64,000 nucleotides of DNA from an uncultured Oscillospiraceae bacterium. GTDB lineage: Bacteria > Bacillota > Clostridia > Oscillospirales > Oscillospiraceae. Numbering within the stretch: the stretch's first letter is position 1; every line of letters starts with the position of its first letter. Shown here in pieces: positions 45,558-54,239 of this stretch. The notes beneath the pieces are model-generated. The model was not told the DNA's origin, ran no database searches, and worked only from the letters and a program-made list of their open reading frames with translations. The translations under genes and the position numbers were made by a program. The stretch is from the NCBI GenBank assembly GCA_934573855.1, contig CAKTMF010000001.1:186001-250000 (forward strand), in the 5' to 3' direction.

Positions 45558-46964
45558 TCATTTTTCGAGCGGACTGCTGTCTCTTTTCTTCACGTCCGCG
45601 ACCACCATGGCGGTCAGCGCGAAGAGCGCGATGGCGTTCGGTATGACCATGAGATTGTTGAACATGTCTGTCAGCTCCCAGACGAGGTCGTTGGAGGTCA
45701 CCGTCCCGATAAAGATGAACGCCAGAGCGATGAGCGAGTATATGAGAGTGCAGAGCTTAGGATCCTTCCGGCCGAAGAGGTAATTCGCGTTTATCTTTCC
45801 GAACAGGTTCCAGCCCAGCACCGTGGAGAACGCAAAGAAGAACAGGCATATCGCCACGAATCCTGCGCCGAAGCGCTCGCCGAACACGGTGCCGAAGGCG
45901 GTCTGGGCGAGGTTTGCCTTGCCGATGGTGTCGGGTATCACGCCGGTGTAGAGAATGCCGTCGCTCGTGTACAGCGTCGAGATTATGACGAGCGCGTTTA
46001 GCGTAAGCACCACGAACGTGTCGATAAATACGCCGACCATCGCCACGACGCCCTGCTCATGGGGGCAGGAGACGTTCGCCTGTGCGTGGGCGTGGGGGGT
46101 GGAGCCCATGCCGGCCTCGTTGGAAAATAGGCCGCGCTTCGCGCCCTGAGAGACGGCCGCCTTTATGCCCGCGCCGAAGGTGCCGCCGAGGATGGCCTGA
46201 GGCTGAAAGGCGTATCTGAATATCATGCCGAACGCCGCAGGGAGATATTTTATCCGGTAAATAAGCACCGCGAGGCCGCCTATGATAAAGACCGCCGCCA
46301 TGACCGGCACCAGCTTTTCCGTGACTGAGGCGAGACGCTGCACGCCGCCGATAAAGATAACGCCGCAGATGATGACGAGTATGACGCCGCAGACCCACGA
46401 GGGGATACCGAAGGCGTTCTGCATGGTCGAGCCGATGGAGTTCGTCTGCACCATGCAGCCCATGAAGCCCAGCGCCAGCATCACCGCCACGGCGAAGAAG
46501 GCCGCGAGGAATTTACCGAAGCGCCCCTTGAACGCGGTCGTGATGTAGTAGACCGGGCCGCCCTTTATGCTGCCGTCGCTGCCGATCTGACGGGTCTCGA
46601 TGGCGAGGACGGCCTCGGAATATATGGTCGCCATGCCGAGAAACGCTATGAGCCACATCCAGAATATCGCGCCGGGACCGCCCGTGAGGATAGCGCCGGA
46701 CGCGCCGACTATGTTGCCCGTGCCGACCTGTGCGGCAATGGCCGTAGCCAGCGCCTGAAACGAACTCATGCCGCTCTCGTGTCTGTCGCCGCGCAGCTTT
46801 ATGCTGCCGAACACCCGGCGCATTCCCTCACCGAAGCAGCGCACCTGCACAAAGCGCGTCTTTACCGAGTACCACAGCCCCACGCCGATGAGCAGGACGA
46901 GCAGTATGTAGTTTGAAAGGTAAGTGTTGATATTGCACACGATCTCATATAGCCTTGCTTCCAT
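45558..46964 (-). CDS. AGCS-family sodium:alanine/glycine symporter
   Basis: The 468-residue transporter has about eleven helices. AAQVGTGNIVGASGAILTGGPGAIFWMW is the family signature, and SNEAGMGSTPHAHA forms part of the substrate site. It imports alanine or glycine with sodium. A glycine riboswitch with a terminator stands upstream, so glycine is the probable substrate and inducer. GGAGG lies 8 bases before the ATG. Confidence 0.95.
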   Translation of the reverse strand: MEARLYEIVCNINTYLSNYILLVLLIGVGLWYSVKTRFVQVRCFGEGMRRVFGSIKLRGDRHESGMSSFQALATAIAAQVGTGNIVGASGAILTGGPGAIFWMWLIAFLGMATIYSEAVLAIETRQIGSDGSIKGGPVYYITTAFKGRFGKFLAAFFAVAVMLALGFMGCMVQTNSIGSTMQNAFGIPSWVCGVILVIICGVIFIGGVQRLASVTEKLVPVMAAVFIIGGLAVLIYRIKYLPAAFGMIFRYAFQPQAILGGTFGAGIKAAVSQGAKRGLFSNEAGMGSTPHAHAQANVSCPHEQGVVAMVGVFIDTFVVLTLNALVIISTLYTSDGILYTGVIPDTIGKANLAQTAFGTVFGERFGAGFVAICLFFFAFSTVLGWNLFGKINANYLFGRKDPKLCTLIYSLIALAFIFIGTVTSNDLVWELTDMFNNLMVIPNAIALFALTAMVVADVKKRDSSPLEK

Positions 46965-46983
46965 TTTCTTTTCCTCCGTCTCA

Positions 46984-47021
46984 TGGACAAAATAAATCGG
47001 AGCCGCCGTTCGGCAGCCCCG
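46984..47021 (-). terminator. Expression-platform terminator of the glycine riboswitch
   Basis: On the minus strand a stem CGGGGCTGCCG / CGGCGGCTCCG (two G-U pairs) is followed by a T-rich run, ending just before the ribosome site of the symporter gene. Confidence 0.75.
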
Positions 47022-47054
47022 GAGAAAAAGGTACAGATATAAGACGGTCCCTGA

Positions 47055-47145
47055 CCAGCTCTGTCCTTTTGCCTGAGAGATTCGGCGTACACGCCTTGCA
47101 CCTTCGGCACTCGATCAAACGAGATTCTCCAGAGTCCCTCCGCGC
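47055..47145 (-). ncRNA. Glycine riboswitch aptamer
   Basis: Read on the minus strand, the conserved blocks appear in order: GGACTCTGGAGAAT, then GCCGAAGGTGCAA, then AATCTCTCAGGCAAAAGGAC and AGAG. These match the gcvT/glycine aptamer consensus. Only one full aptamer is visible, not the tandem pair, so a single-aptamer form is likely. Glycine binding should let transcription pass the terminator into the symporter gene. Confidence 0.93.
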
Positions 47146-47203
47146 ACAGTCTCAATCCGATTCTGCGCACTTCCACGGGATGATAATTTAAATTGCTGAA
47201 AAA

Positions 47204-47232
47204 AATATAACATCTTCGGGCATTAATTTCAA
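47204..47232 (-). promoter_or_regulatory. Promoter of the riboswitch-AGCS transcript
   Basis: On the minus strand TTGAAA and TATATT are 17 bases apart, giving a leader of about 230 nt that starts some 50 bases before the aptamer. Confidence 0.65.
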
Positions 47233-47399
47233 TAGGCAAGCTGCAAAAATCAAACAGTTTTTTTCCGTAATAATCCGTAAAAATGCATAAAGAGACCCGA
47301 CAGGAAATCAGCTTACTTTTTGCAGAAAACTGTTAAGACATTATGGTAAACCATTGCCCGAAAAAACCGAATTTTTGTCTTTTTTCTCATCTAAATCAA

Positions 47400-47428
47400 T
47401 TGACTTCCATGCATTTATGTGGTATAAA
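47400..47428 (+). promoter_or_regulatory. Promoter of the signal-peptidase gene, with palindrome over the -10
   Basis: TTGACT, 17 bases, TATAAA. The -10 box lies inside the palindrome TGGTAT-AA-ATACCA, a possible operator. The predicted leader to the start codon is about 160 nt. The rest of 47233-47592 shows no gene. Confidence 0.6.
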
Positions 47429-47592
47429 TACCATGTGATTATTATAAAAATTTACTATCGGAAGATGTCGACATCGGCGGGAAAATAAATATGCTCCCGA
47501 TCGAGAAGACACGCCGGTTCGACGGTATTTTTCCCCGGAATATGTTCAAATGGTCCGGGCGAAATATTGAAGCGGGAGACGGACGGACGCGC

Positions 47593-48282
47593 ATGAAAGC
47601 AGCAAAGAGGATATGGGACATTTTTACAACGCTTCTTGTCATCGCGGCGGTCGTGCTTGCCATAGCGCTCGTCGGCGTGCGTCTCGTGGGGCTTCAGCCG
47701 TTCACGGTGCTTTCCGGCTCGATGGAGCCGACCTACCACACGGGCAGCCTTATCTACGTCAAAAAGGTCGACTACCGCACTCTTGAGGTGGGCGACGCGA
47801 TAACCTTTATGCTCGACGAGAACACCGTCGCAACTCACCGCATAGTCGGTATCGTCCCCGACGAGGAGGGCCCGGAGGTCGTGCGCTACCGCACCAAGGG
47901 CGACGCGAACGAGGCCGAGGACGGCGGACTCGTACATTATAAAAACGTCATCGGCAAGCCGGTCTTCACCATACCGAAGCTCGGCTACATCGCCAGCTAC
48001 GTCCAGAATCCCCCCGGTACATATGTTGCCATTTCCGCCGGCGCGTTCATCGTCCTGCTGATGTTCCTGCCGGAGCTGCTCAGGTCGATATTCTCCGACG
48101 GCGGGGAGGAGAAGTCCGCACCGCGTGAGGAGACGGAGCCTCCCATGAAAAAGGAACGCGAACGCTCACACCGCGCAGTGACCGGACGGGGGGAGACCCG
48201 CCGCGCAGCGGCTGCCACCGAGGGTGAAGAGCGCCGCGCCTCTCGCGGCTCCCACAGGAAAAAGGGCCGCCACGAGCTTTGA
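47593..48282 (+). CDS. SipW/ER-type signal peptidase I
   Basis: The 229-residue protein has an N-terminal membrane helix and the nucleophile Ser43 in TVLSGSMEPTY. His82 in ATHRIVGI stands where bacterial-type enzymes have Lys, which makes it an ER-type (SipW-like) peptidase. A second membrane helix and a long, Arg/Glu-rich cytoplasmic tail follow. In Bacillus SipW processes the biofilm proteins TasA and TapA, but no such substrate gene lies here. The start at 47593 (MKAAKRIWD) is the likeliest; its ribosome site is weak. Confidence 0.85.
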   Translation: MKAAKRIWDIFTTLLVIAAVVLAIALVGVRLVGLQPFTVLSGSMEPTYHTGSLIYVKKVDYRTLEVGDAITFMLDENTVATHRIVGIVPDEEGPEVVRYRTKGDANEAEDGGLVHYKNVIGKPVFTIPKLGYIASYVQNPPGTYVAISAGAFIVLLMFLPELLRSIFSDGGEEKSAPREETEPPMKKERERSHRAVTGRGETRRAAAATEGEERRASRGSHRKKGRHEL

Positions 48283-48362
48283 ACCGCGAACAATGATAAA
48301 ACCGGCAAAAACGCCATGCGTGTCAGGAGGACACCTCGCCAAGGCGGCATACAGCGCATTAA

Positions 48363-48391
48363 AAAATACGGAGGCATAGCCTCCGTATTTT
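48363..48391. terminator. Bidirectional terminator between signal peptidase and gntR
   Basis: AAAATACGGAGGC / GCCTCCGTATTTT, 13 bp with a 3-base loop and T/A runs on both sides. Confidence 0.88.
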
Positions 48392-48410
48392 CTATGTCAT
48401 GGTCATGCCG

Positions 48411-49124
48411 TCAAGTCGCGCAGTATCTCTCGCGCAGAACGTCTATGCCCTGCGTGATGATGGCGCAGACGCACTCCGCCGCGGCGTTTTCGTCCTTCGC
48501 CCGGATGAGGTCGAGAAGCTCCTGCCGCATGGCGGCGGTAAAGCTGATATCCTCGGCCCTGACGGAATAATGGTGGTGTATCATGCTGCGCAGCACCGGC
48601 TCGAAGCCGCGGAATATCATGGCGTAAACGCTGTTGCCGCTGGCCTGCGTCAGCTTGTAGTGAAAGCTGTATACGAGATCCGTCAGATCCGCCCCCGGCT
48701 TCGTGAGCCGGTCGACGATATCCTGCATTTCGCTCAGCGTGCTGTCGAAAATGTGCGTGCAGGCGCGTCTTGCACACTCGGCCTCGAGCCACAGACGCGT
48801 GTCCATCATATCGTCGAAGAGCGAACGGTCAAGCTCCAGCGAATCCGAACTCATCAGCGCCTCGAGCGACTGGGGCGTCGGGTACTTGCGGAAATCGTTC
48901 ACGACCGTGCCGTGACGCGGCACGATGGACACGAAGCCCTGCAGCTGCAGCCTCACGATCGCCTGATGGACGGAGGCGCGCGACACGCCGAAGTGTTCGG
49001 CCATCTCCCTCTCGGTGGGAAGGTGGGACCCGGCCCGCAGCTCGCCCGAGAGTATCCTGCTCAAAAGCTCCTTTCCGACGGCGTCGGATATTGAATTGTT
49101 CTCTTTGCTGCTTTTCTGGCTCAT
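48411..49124 (-). CDS. GntR/FadR-family transcriptional regulator
   Basis: The 237-residue protein, read from ATG 49124 (MSQKSSKENN; GAGAGGT upstream), has a winged HTH (LPTEREMAEHFGVSRASVHQAIVRLQLQGFV) and a helical FCD ligand domain with FHYKLTQASGNSVYAMIF. It is divergent from the redox pair starting at 49269. A TGGTnnnACCA site of the type bound by FadR-subfamily regulators lies between them, so it very likely represses that operon and responds to a metabolite of its pathway. Confidence 0.9.
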   Translation of the reverse strand: MSQKSSKENNSISDAVGKELLSRILSGELRAGSHLPTEREMAEHFGVSRASVHQAIVRLQLQGFVSIVPRHGTVVNDFRKYPTPQSLEALMSSDSLELDRSLFDDMMDTRLWLEAECARRACTHIFDSTLSEMQDIVDRLTKPGADLTDLVYSFHYKLTQASGNSVYAMIFRGFEPVLRSMIHHHYSVRAEDISFTAAMRQELLDLIRAKDENAAAECVCAIITQGIDVLRERYCAT

Positions 49125-49184
49125 GGTTCTACCTCTCATATAAGTCATGATAGCAAAAAAAACTGAAAATATCAAGGAAAGATA

Positions 49185-49239
49185 TTGCAAAGAACGGCAA
49201 GATGTGTTATTTTAATATCAAATGGTGGTACAACCACCA
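49185..49239 (+). promoter_or_regulatory. Promoter and GntR operator of the redox operon
   Basis: TTGCAA, 17 bases, TATTTT (49185-49213) is followed by the perfect inverted repeat TGGTGGT-ACA-ACCACCA (49223-49239). Its centre reads TGGTACAACCA, the FadR-type TGGTnnnACCA pattern. Its place at or just after the start point suits repression by the divergent GntR protein. Confidence 0.8.
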
Positions 49240-49268
49240 CGCAGAAAAGTGACCGAAAGGAGAAACAA

Positions 49269-50819
49269 ATGGCAAAATATGACATAGTGGTCGTTGGCGC
49301 CGGCAATGCCGGTCTGTCGGCGGCCCTTCAGGCCCAGCTCGCGGGCAGGAAGACGCTGCTTATCGAGCAGCACAACCTCCCCGGCGGCGCTGCGACCAGC
49401 TTCCGCAGAGGACGCTTCGAGATCGAACCCTCCCTCCACGAGCTGTGTGACTTTGGTCCCGCGGATAATCCCGGCGACATCCGCAACATCCTCGACGCCT
49501 ACGGGGTAAAGCTCGACTGGATTGAGTGTCCCGACTGCTTCCGTATCATAACCAAGGGCAGCGACGGAAAGACTCTGGACGTCACCATGCCCTCCGGCGT
49601 GCAGAACTTCATCGACGCGATGGAGAAGGAGGTCCCTGGCTCCCGCGAGTCCATGACCAAGCTCTTCGAGCTGTTCCAGGAGGTTCTTGACGGTATCGCC
49701 TACATAACCGCCTCCAAGGGCAATCCCGACACCGCGGTGCTTCAGAGCCAGTATCCCGATATGCTCCGCACCGGCGCATACAGCACCCAGAAGGTGTTTG
49801 ACGCGCTTAAGCTGCCCAAGAAGGCGCAGGACATCCTCCAGACCTACTGGTCGTATCTGGGCGTGGACATGGAACACCTCGCATTCATTCATTACGCCGC
49901 CATGGTCCACAAGTACGTCTCCCGCGGCGCGTATATCCCCGCACACACCTCCCATCAGCTCTCCACTGCATGCACCGAGCGCTTCCGTGAGCTGGGCGGA
50001 GCCGTGAGGTTCAACTGCCGCGCCGAGGAGTTCCTCTTCGATGGCGACCGCCTCTGCGGCGTCAGGACGAATATGGGTACCGTCGAGTGCAGATACGTCC
50101 TCGCGAACATCAACCCCGACATCATCTACGGCAAGATGATGCCCAAGGAGCTCGTCCCCGAGCGCGAAAAGAAGCTCAGCGCCGCGCGCAACGGCAAGTT
50201 CGGCGGCCGCATGTTCACGGCTTACTTCTGCTGCGACAAGACGGCGGAGGAGCTGGGTATCACCGACTACAGCTACTTCCTTCAGGGTACGGCCGACTCC
50301 GCGCAGGAGTACAAGGACATCCTCGGCGGCATAAAAACCAATGACTACTCAATCTTCCTGTGCTATAATATCACCAATCCGACCTTCTCGCCCGAGGGTA
50401 CCTGCGTCTGCTCCTTCACCACCTTCGGCTCTCCCGTCGACTGGAACGACCTGCCCCAGGAGGAGTATTACAAATTCAAGACCCGCTTCGCCAAGAAAAT
50501 GCTCAAGTCCCTCAAGGACAAGACCGGTATCGACCTCTCCGGCCATATCGAGGAGATGGAAGTCGCCTCTCCGTGGACCTTCGCCCGCTATCTCGGACAG
50601 CCGGAAGGCTCCGTGTACGGCTACGAGACCTCCGACTGGGACGGCATGATGGCCCGCATGCAGATGCTCTCCACCGACTATCCCATCAAGGGATTGCGTC
50701 CCATCGGCGCGGCCGGCCCGCGCGGCGACGGCTATTCCGCCGCAATGATCTGCGGCCAGCTGATGGCTCTCAACGCGCTCAAGGACCTCAGGACCGAAGA
50801 AGAAGGAGGTAATGCATAA
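49269..50819 (+). CDS. CrtI/phytoene-desaturase-like FAD oxidoreductase
   Basis: The 516-residue protein starts at 49269 (MAKYDIVVVGAGNAGLSAALQAQLAG), with AAAGGAG upstream. The FAD-binding GxGxxG is followed by LLIEQHNLPGGAATSFRRGRFEIEPSLHELC, the pattern of the CrtI/amine-oxidase-like group, and the C-terminal GLRPIGAAGPRGDGYSAAMICGQL closes the FAD site. No carotenoid genes are near. It is coupled by TAATG to a ferredoxin-reductase-like gene that could pass electrons to or from it. The substrate is unknown. Confidence 0.82.
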   Translation: MAKYDIVVVGAGNAGLSAALQAQLAGRKTLLIEQHNLPGGAATSFRRGRFEIEPSLHELCDFGPADNPGDIRNILDAYGVKLDWIECPDCFRIITKGSDGKTLDVTMPSGVQNFIDAMEKEVPGSRESMTKLFELFQEVLDGIAYITASKGNPDTAVLQSQYPDMLRTGAYSTQKVFDALKLPKKAQDILQTYWSYLGVDMEHLAFIHYAAMVHKYVSRGAYIPAHTSHQLSTACTERFRELGGAVRFNCRAEEFLFDGDRLCGVRTNMGTVECRYVLANINPDIIYGKMMPKELVPEREKKLSAARNGKFGGRMFTAYFCCDKTAEELGITDYSYFLQGTADSAQEYKDILGGIKTNDYSIFLCYNITNPTFSPEGTCVCSFTTFGSPVDWNDLPQEEYYKFKTRFAKKMLKSLKDKTGIDLSGHIEEMEVASPWTFARYLGQPEGSVYGYETSDWDGMMARMQMLSTDYPIKGLRPIGAAGPRGDGYSAAMICGQLMALNALKDLRTEEEGGNA

Positions 50820-52033
50820 TGCCTGATCTCAAAGTAAAAATCGGCCTTATCGGCAAGCTTGACATGCTCAAGTTCAAAAACATGAAGAAGGTCCGTGAGC
50901 AGGCCATTCAGGCCGCTCCCGCCAGAGAAGTCAAGGGCGATTTCCCCATCAACAATAACGCCAAGGCGCTCCACCCCGACTATGTATCTCTCATCGTCGA
51001 CGAGATCATCGACCGCGGCGCCGCCAACGCAAAGACCTATATCCTCCGCAGCAAGGACGGCAAGGCTCTGCCCTATTTCCGCGCGGGCATGTACCTCAAT
51101 CTCAAGCTCGAGCTTGACGGCAGCCTTGTGACCCGTTCCTACTCCCTCTGCTCCTCGCCCAAGAAGGCGCTGGAGGGCAAGTACGCCATCACCGTCCGCT
51201 CCAATCCCGGCGGCTTTGCGGCCGACAAGCTCCTTGCCGGACTCAAGGTCGGCGACGAGGTCGTATCCTCCTGCCCGCAGGGCTTCTTCTACTACGAGGA
51301 CCTGCGCGACTGCCCCACCGTTATCGGTCTCGCGGGCGGCTCCGGCATTACGCCGTTCCTCTCCATGGCTGAGGCCATCGCCGACGGCACCGAGGACTTT
51401 GACCTCGTCCTCCTCTTCGGCTCCAGAGACGTCGACAACATCCTCTTCAAGGACGAGCTGGACGCCCTCGCGAAAAAGACCGACAAATTCAAGGTCGTCC
51501 ATGTCCTCTCCGACTCGGAGACCGAGGGCTACGAACACGGCTTCATCACCGCGGAGCTTATAAAAAAATACGCTCCCGAGGGGGAGGACTATTCCGTGTT
51601 TCTCTGCGGTCCCGAGGGCATGTACAAGTTCCTCAAGCCCGAGATCGCGAAGCTCGGTCTGCCCGAGCGTCTCTTCCGCCGCAAGCTCATCGATGTCACC
51701 AAGTCCGTCTGGGAGAGCGAGGGCTACCACGCCGAGTGCAGAGACAAGACCTTCGAGCTTACCGTCAGACAGGGCGACAAGGAGTATAAGATCCCCTGCA
51801 GCGCGAACGAACCCGTCCTGGTCGCCATCGAGCGCGCCGGAATAAAGGCACCCTCCCGCTGCCGCAGCGGCGAGTGCGGCTGGTGCAGATCGAAGCTCGT
51901 CTCCGGCACCTATTTCGTCCCCGCCGAGAACGAAATGCGCCGCTGGGCCGACAAGGAATACGGTTATATCCACCCCTGCTCTACCTTCGCGACCTCCGAC
52001 ATGGTCCTCGAGGTCCCCGGCGTGTACTACTAA
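50819..52033 (+). CDS. Ferredoxin-NAD(P) reductase-like protein with 2Fe-2S domain
   Basis: The product is 404 residues. The FAD-binding domain has TRSYSLCSSP (RxYS motif), and the NAD(P)-binding domain has GLAGGSGITPFLSMAE and FLCGPEGMYKFL. A plant-type 2Fe-2S domain follows with CRSGECGWC and a later Cys in HPCS. About 70 extra N-terminal residues precede the FAD domain. It is a redox partner shuttling electrons between NAD(P)H and, most simply, the CrtI-like enzyme encoded just before it. Confidence 0.88.
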   Translation: MPDLKVKIGLIGKLDMLKFKNMKKVREQAIQAAPAREVKGDFPINNNAKALHPDYVSLIVDEIIDRGAANAKTYILRSKDGKALPYFRAGMYLNLKLELDGSLVTRSYSLCSSPKKALEGKYAITVRSNPGGFAADKLLAGLKVGDEVVSSCPQGFFYYEDLRDCPTVIGLAGGSGITPFLSMAEAIADGTEDFDLVLLFGSRDVDNILFKDELDALAKKTDKFKVVHVLSDSETEGYEHGFITAELIKKYAPEGEDYSVFLCGPEGMYKFLKPEIAKLGLPERLFRRKLIDVTKSVWESEGYHAECRDKTFELTVRQGDKEYKIPCSANEPVLVAIERAGIKAPSRCRSGECGWCRSKLVSGTYFVPAENEMRRWADKEYGYIHPCSTFATSDMVLEVPGVYY

Positions 52034-52053
52034 TAATTTCCAAAATTGAGCCG

Positions 52054-52086
52054 CGGGGCCGTATAGCAGTGATACGGCCCCGTTTT
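52054..52086 (+). terminator. Terminator of the redox operon
   Basis: CGGGGCCGTAT / ATACGGCCCCG with a 7-base loop, then TTTT. Confidence 0.9.
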
Positions 52087-52105
52087 CAGGCGGAGGAGGC
52101 GGAAA

Positions 52106-53416
52106 ATGAACGATCAGGAACGGGCAGGGAGCATTGCGCGGGATATCCTCGCGCTCGCCCGCAATTCGCTCGTCGTCAATTTCCGCTTCCTTGACCGGGC
52201 GGTATCGCGTCTGGAGTTCATCGCTGACGAGAACGTGAGCCTCGCCACCGACGGCGAGAGCATTTATTATTCCCCGTGGTACATCCTCAGAATATATAAA
52301 AACGAACAGACGGCCGTGACGCGCGACCTTTTCCACTCCATCCTCCACTGCGTGTTCCGCCACAATTTTATCGGCAGGGATATCGACCGACTCCGCTGGG
52401 ACCTCGCTTGTGACATCGCCGTGGAGAACGCGCTGACGGAGTTCGATTCCCCGGCGCTGCGTGCCGCGAGAGAGAGGGAACAGCGGGCAATGACCGCGCT
52501 CCTCAGGGAGGAGCTCGGCACGCTGACTGCGGAGCGTATCTATAAGTGGCTGGGGGACAGGGGACTTTCCGAGGAGGAGCTGCTGAGCGAGCGCGAGAAA
52601 TTCCGCGGCGACGGACACGGTATCTGGTACGGGGAGTTCGACCCCGAGGCAAAGATCGACAGGAACATAAACCTGAAAAAGGTCTGGGAGGACGTCTCAA
52701 AACGCATGCAGACGGAGCTTGAGACCATGCTCCGCGACAACGACAGCGCGCTGGTGCAGAACCTGCGCAGCCTGAACAGGGCAAAGCACAGCTACTCCGA
52801 GTTCCTGCGGCGCTTTATGACCTGCGGAGAGGTCATGCGCCTTTCGGAGGAGGAGTTCGACAATAATTACTACACCTACGGCCTTGAGCTGCTGGGCAAC
52901 ATCCCGCTCATCGAGCCGCTTGAATACTCCGAGCAGCGGCGTATACGCGATTTTGTCATTGCCATCGACACCTCCGGCAGCGTCCGGGGCGAGGTGGTGC
53001 AGTCATTCATTCAGCATACACACGACATCCTCTCCCGGCAGGAGGATCTGTTTGACCGGGTGAATATCCACATCATCCAGTGCGACGACCGCATAAGGGA
53101 CGACGCGCACATTACCTGCCGCGAGGATATCGACGAATATATAAGGAATCTTGAGATAAAGGGGCTGGGGAGGACGGACTTCCGGCCGGTCTTTCGCTAT
53201 GTGGACGAGCTTGTCAGAAGGCACGAGCTTACAGCCCTGCAGGGGCTTTTGTACTTTACCGACGGCGACGGGCAGTTCCCGGCGGAAAAGCCGGAGTATG
53301 AGACGGCGTTCGTACTCCACACCTCGGGCTATGCCGAGCCGGAGCTGCCGGTCTGGGCGATCCACATAAGCCTTACGGAGGATGAGATACTTGACAAACG
53401 ATTATCGGATCAGTGA
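52106..53416 (+). CDS. DUF2201-type protein with VWA-like domain
   Basis: The 436-residue product has an N-terminal metallopeptidase-like region with FHSILHCVFRH (residues 76-86) and WDLACDIAVENAL, as in DUF2201 proteins; the Glu of a classic HExxH is absent. The C-terminal VWA-like domain has the MIDAS start FVIAIDTSGSV (284-294) and a later TDGDGQFP. Proteins of this kind work with MoxR ATPases, which are encoded two genes downstream. Its end overlaps the next gene, so the three genes form one unit. Confidence 0.85.
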   Translation: MNDQERAGSIARDILALARNSLVVNFRFLDRAVSRLEFIADENVSLATDGESIYYSPWYILRIYKNEQTAVTRDLFHSILHCVFRHNFIGRDIDRLRWDLACDIAVENALTEFDSPALRAAREREQRAMTALLREELGTLTAERIYKWLGDRGLSEEELLSEREKFRGDGHGIWYGEFDPEAKIDRNINLKKVWEDVSKRMQTELETMLRDNDSALVQNLRSLNRAKHSYSEFLRRFMTCGEVMRLSEEEFDNNYYTYGLELLGNIPLIEPLEYSEQRRIRDFVIAIDTSGSVRGEVVQSFIQHTHDILSRQEDLFDRVNIHIIQCDDRIRDDAHITCREDIDEYIRNLEIKGLGRTDFRPVFRYVDELVRRHELTALQGLLYFTDGDGQFPAEKPEYETAFVLHTSGYAEPELPVWAIHISLTEDEILDKRLSDQ

Positions 53417-54239
53417 CGGGGTGCTTACCATTGCCCCCGGCATCACATATATCCGCTCACAGCAGTTCGCGCAGCGGGACGATATCGTCGAGGCCGTCAT
53501 ACCGCGGGGAGTCGGCTTTATGGAGGACGAGTGCTTCGCGGAGTGTCCGAGTCTTGAGCGGGTTATGCTTCCGGAGGGGCTTATCAACATCGGCCCCGCC
53601 GCCTTTGCCGACTGCCCGAAGCTCGGGAACATTAACATCCCCTCGAGCGTCAGGAGCATTGACAGCGGGGCTTTCATCTTCTGCGGGGAACTGAAGGGGA
53701 TAGAGCTTCCCGAGGGACTTGAGACCGTCTCAGAGTACGCGTTCCAGAACACGGGGCTTGAGACGGTGAGCGTTCCGAAAACGGTGCGAACGATCGGCGA
53801 GTACGGCTTTTTCTCCTGCGAGGAGCTTCGGCGGGCAGACGTCCTCGGCGAGGATACCGACATAGGCGAGGACGCCTTCGGCAGCAATTATAAGCTCATT
53901 GAGGGCTATATAGCGCCGGGATATCCGAAGAGGGCTGACAGCGCGGCGGAGCTGCTGTATACTCTTTTGTGGTGTTCCTGCCCCGGGCGGCACGGCGCGC
54001 AGACCTCCGCACGGGCGGAGCGCTTCATCAGCGCGAACCAGAGCGTCATAATGGAGCATATCCTCAGAGAAAACAATGTCCCGGCCATGACCACCATTTC
54101 GCGGAGGGCGCTTCTGTCGGCCGAGGTCATCGGGGAAAGCCTTGAAAAGACGCTCCTGTCCGGCCGGACGGAGCTGACGGCATTGCTGCTTCAGGCGAAA
54201 AACGCCGCGGAAACACAGGAAGGGGAGTTCGAGCTATGA
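53382..54239 (+). CDS. Leucine-rich-repeat (BspA/LRR_5-type) protein
   Basis: Up to 285 residues. About six LRR_5 repeats (such as FAECPSLERVMLPEGLINIGPAAFADCPKL) span roughly residues 20-170; the rest is helical and not recognised. There is no signal peptide, so unlike surface BspA proteins it should be cytoplasmic. It overlaps the VWA gene by 35 bases and the MoxR gene by four. The start may be ATG 53382 or, better spaced from GGAGG, TTG 53391. It may serve as a scaffold or client-recognition part of the MoxR system. Confidence 0.78.
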   Translation: MRYLTNDYRISDGVLTIAPGITYIRSQQFAQRDDIVEAVIPRGVGFMEDECFAECPSLERVMLPEGLINIGPAAFADCPKLGNINIPSSVRSIDSGAFIFCGELKGIELPEGLETVSEYAFQNTGLETVSVPKTVRTIGEYGFFSCEELRRADVLGEDTDIGEDAFGSNYKLIEGYIAPGYPKRADSAAELLYTLLWCSCPGRHGAQTSARAERFISANQSVIMEHILRENNVPAMTTISRRALLSAEVIGESLEKTLLSGRTELTALLLQAKNAAETQEGEFEL

